In this document: one piece after another, positions 63,479-64,000 of the stretch
How the letters are laid out: each line of letters starts with the position of its first letter
Position numbering within the stretch: position 1 is the stretch's first letter
Assembly (NCBI GenBank): GCA_008933995.1
Contig: WARS01000013.1
Location: forward strand, 558,001-622,000
From: Datnioides undecimradiatus
Lineage: Eukaryota > Chordata > Actinopteri > Lobotiformes > Datnioididae
Reading direction: 5' to 3'
Length of the DNA: 64,000 nt
Program-made: the position numbers and the translations under genes
Notes under the pieces: generated by a model
Seen by the model: only the letters and a program-made list of their open reading frames with translations
What the model was told of the DNA's origin: nothing
The model's database searches: none

Positions 63479-64000
63479 CTTTATGTGCTCTGCCTATCAG
63501 TGGGGCTGTTGGGTTTTAAGAGAGGCTTTGTGAGAGAGCTGTTGTGTGACGACATTGTATAACAGACATGGGGGTGCGACACCCACGTGGATGGAAAAAG
63601 CGCACTGATGTACGATTTAAAGAGCAATATCTGTCCCCGTAATTGATTTTCTCCTTGATGAATGAGATACTAAGTTGAAACACCCACGTCCATGATGGTT
63701 GTTTGAGTTGATACATATTGAAAAGCTTATCAAGTCATCCTCATTCACTAATGAGTGTCCATCTGTTATTGTGCACTTGCTTCCAACACAGCGTTCCAGG
63801 GAATAGGTCATTGCATTTTTCCGTGATCGAGAGCTCAGTCATTATGTTAATCAGGTCTGGCAGTATGATGCCTGCATGTGTGAACTGGCCATGTTTGTAG
63901 ATCCAACTCACTGTAATCCTCCCTGCTACTCTGTATTTGCTCAACAGTAGCCTGTGCAACACTACACATTGTCCTGCAGAACGGGCTCAGAGTGGAGCGT

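Larger units (their letters stand above)
52690..64000 (-). other. Probable long intron of lrrc38
   Basis: Upstream of the last lrrc38 exon on the minus strand, no LRR-coding frame appears up to the window edge, so the intron is at least 11.3 kb. I see no other gene within it. It contains the LTR-like segment near 55.2 kb, a CA-rich tract at 59046-59076 and a fossil DNA transposon at 63144-63478. The rest is AT-rich, unique-looking sequence. Confidence 0.55.

Noticed and set aside
1-64000. tRNA genes, rRNA, CRISPR arrays or bacterial operons
   Set aside because: No tRNA A-box/B-box pair, rRNA-like stretch or regular spacer array was seen, and the gene structure is that of a vertebrate.

Overview
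The window is nuclear DNA from a bony fish (teleost). Its coding exons are interrupted by GT-AG introns. The proteins match vertebrate families, and the non-coding DNA carries short, diverged repeats of kinds common in perciform-type fish genomes. There is no sign of bacterial, viral or plasmid content.

Five protein genes can be supported, all but one in the first 23 kb. (1) klhdc7a (+, 4071-6344) is intronless and encodes a membrane-anchored kelch protein. (2) cfap107 (-, 10086-8306) is a four-exon gene for a ciliary microtubule inner protein; I assembled it by hand because each exon is too short to stand out as an open frame. (3) An arylacetamide deacetylase-like gene, aadacl4-type (-, 12720-10593, 4 exons), encodes an ER-type serine hydrolase with a complete catalytic triad. 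(4) dhrs3 (+, 15586-22356, 6 exons) encodes a retinal reductase of exactly 302 codons, the length of human DHRS3. (5) The last coding exon of an LRRC38-like BK-channel gamma subunit (-, 52689-52442) is present; its leucine-rich-repeat exon must lie beyond position 64000.

The dhrs3 / aadacl4 / cfap107 order and relative orientation match human 1p36 as I recall it, which supports all three calls. aadacl4 and dhrs3 are divergent across a ~2.9 kb interval containing a TATA-type promoter. klhdc7a and cfap107 are convergent. A near-consensus RFX X-box lies 144 bp upstream of the cfap107 ATG, as expected for a cilia gene.

From 22.8 to 52.4 kb and from 52.7 kb to the end there is no convincing gene. 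These stretches hold microsatellites, polypyrimidine tracts, fossil DNA transposons (clearest at 49507-49741 and 63144-63478), a possible LTR remnant near 55.2 kb, and one ambiguous minus-strand open frame that begins exactly at a good splice acceptor (33403-33179). The 30 kb between dhrs3 and lrrc38 is best read as intergenic and possibly regulatory DNA. The stretch above 52.69 kb is best read as the long lrrc38 intron.
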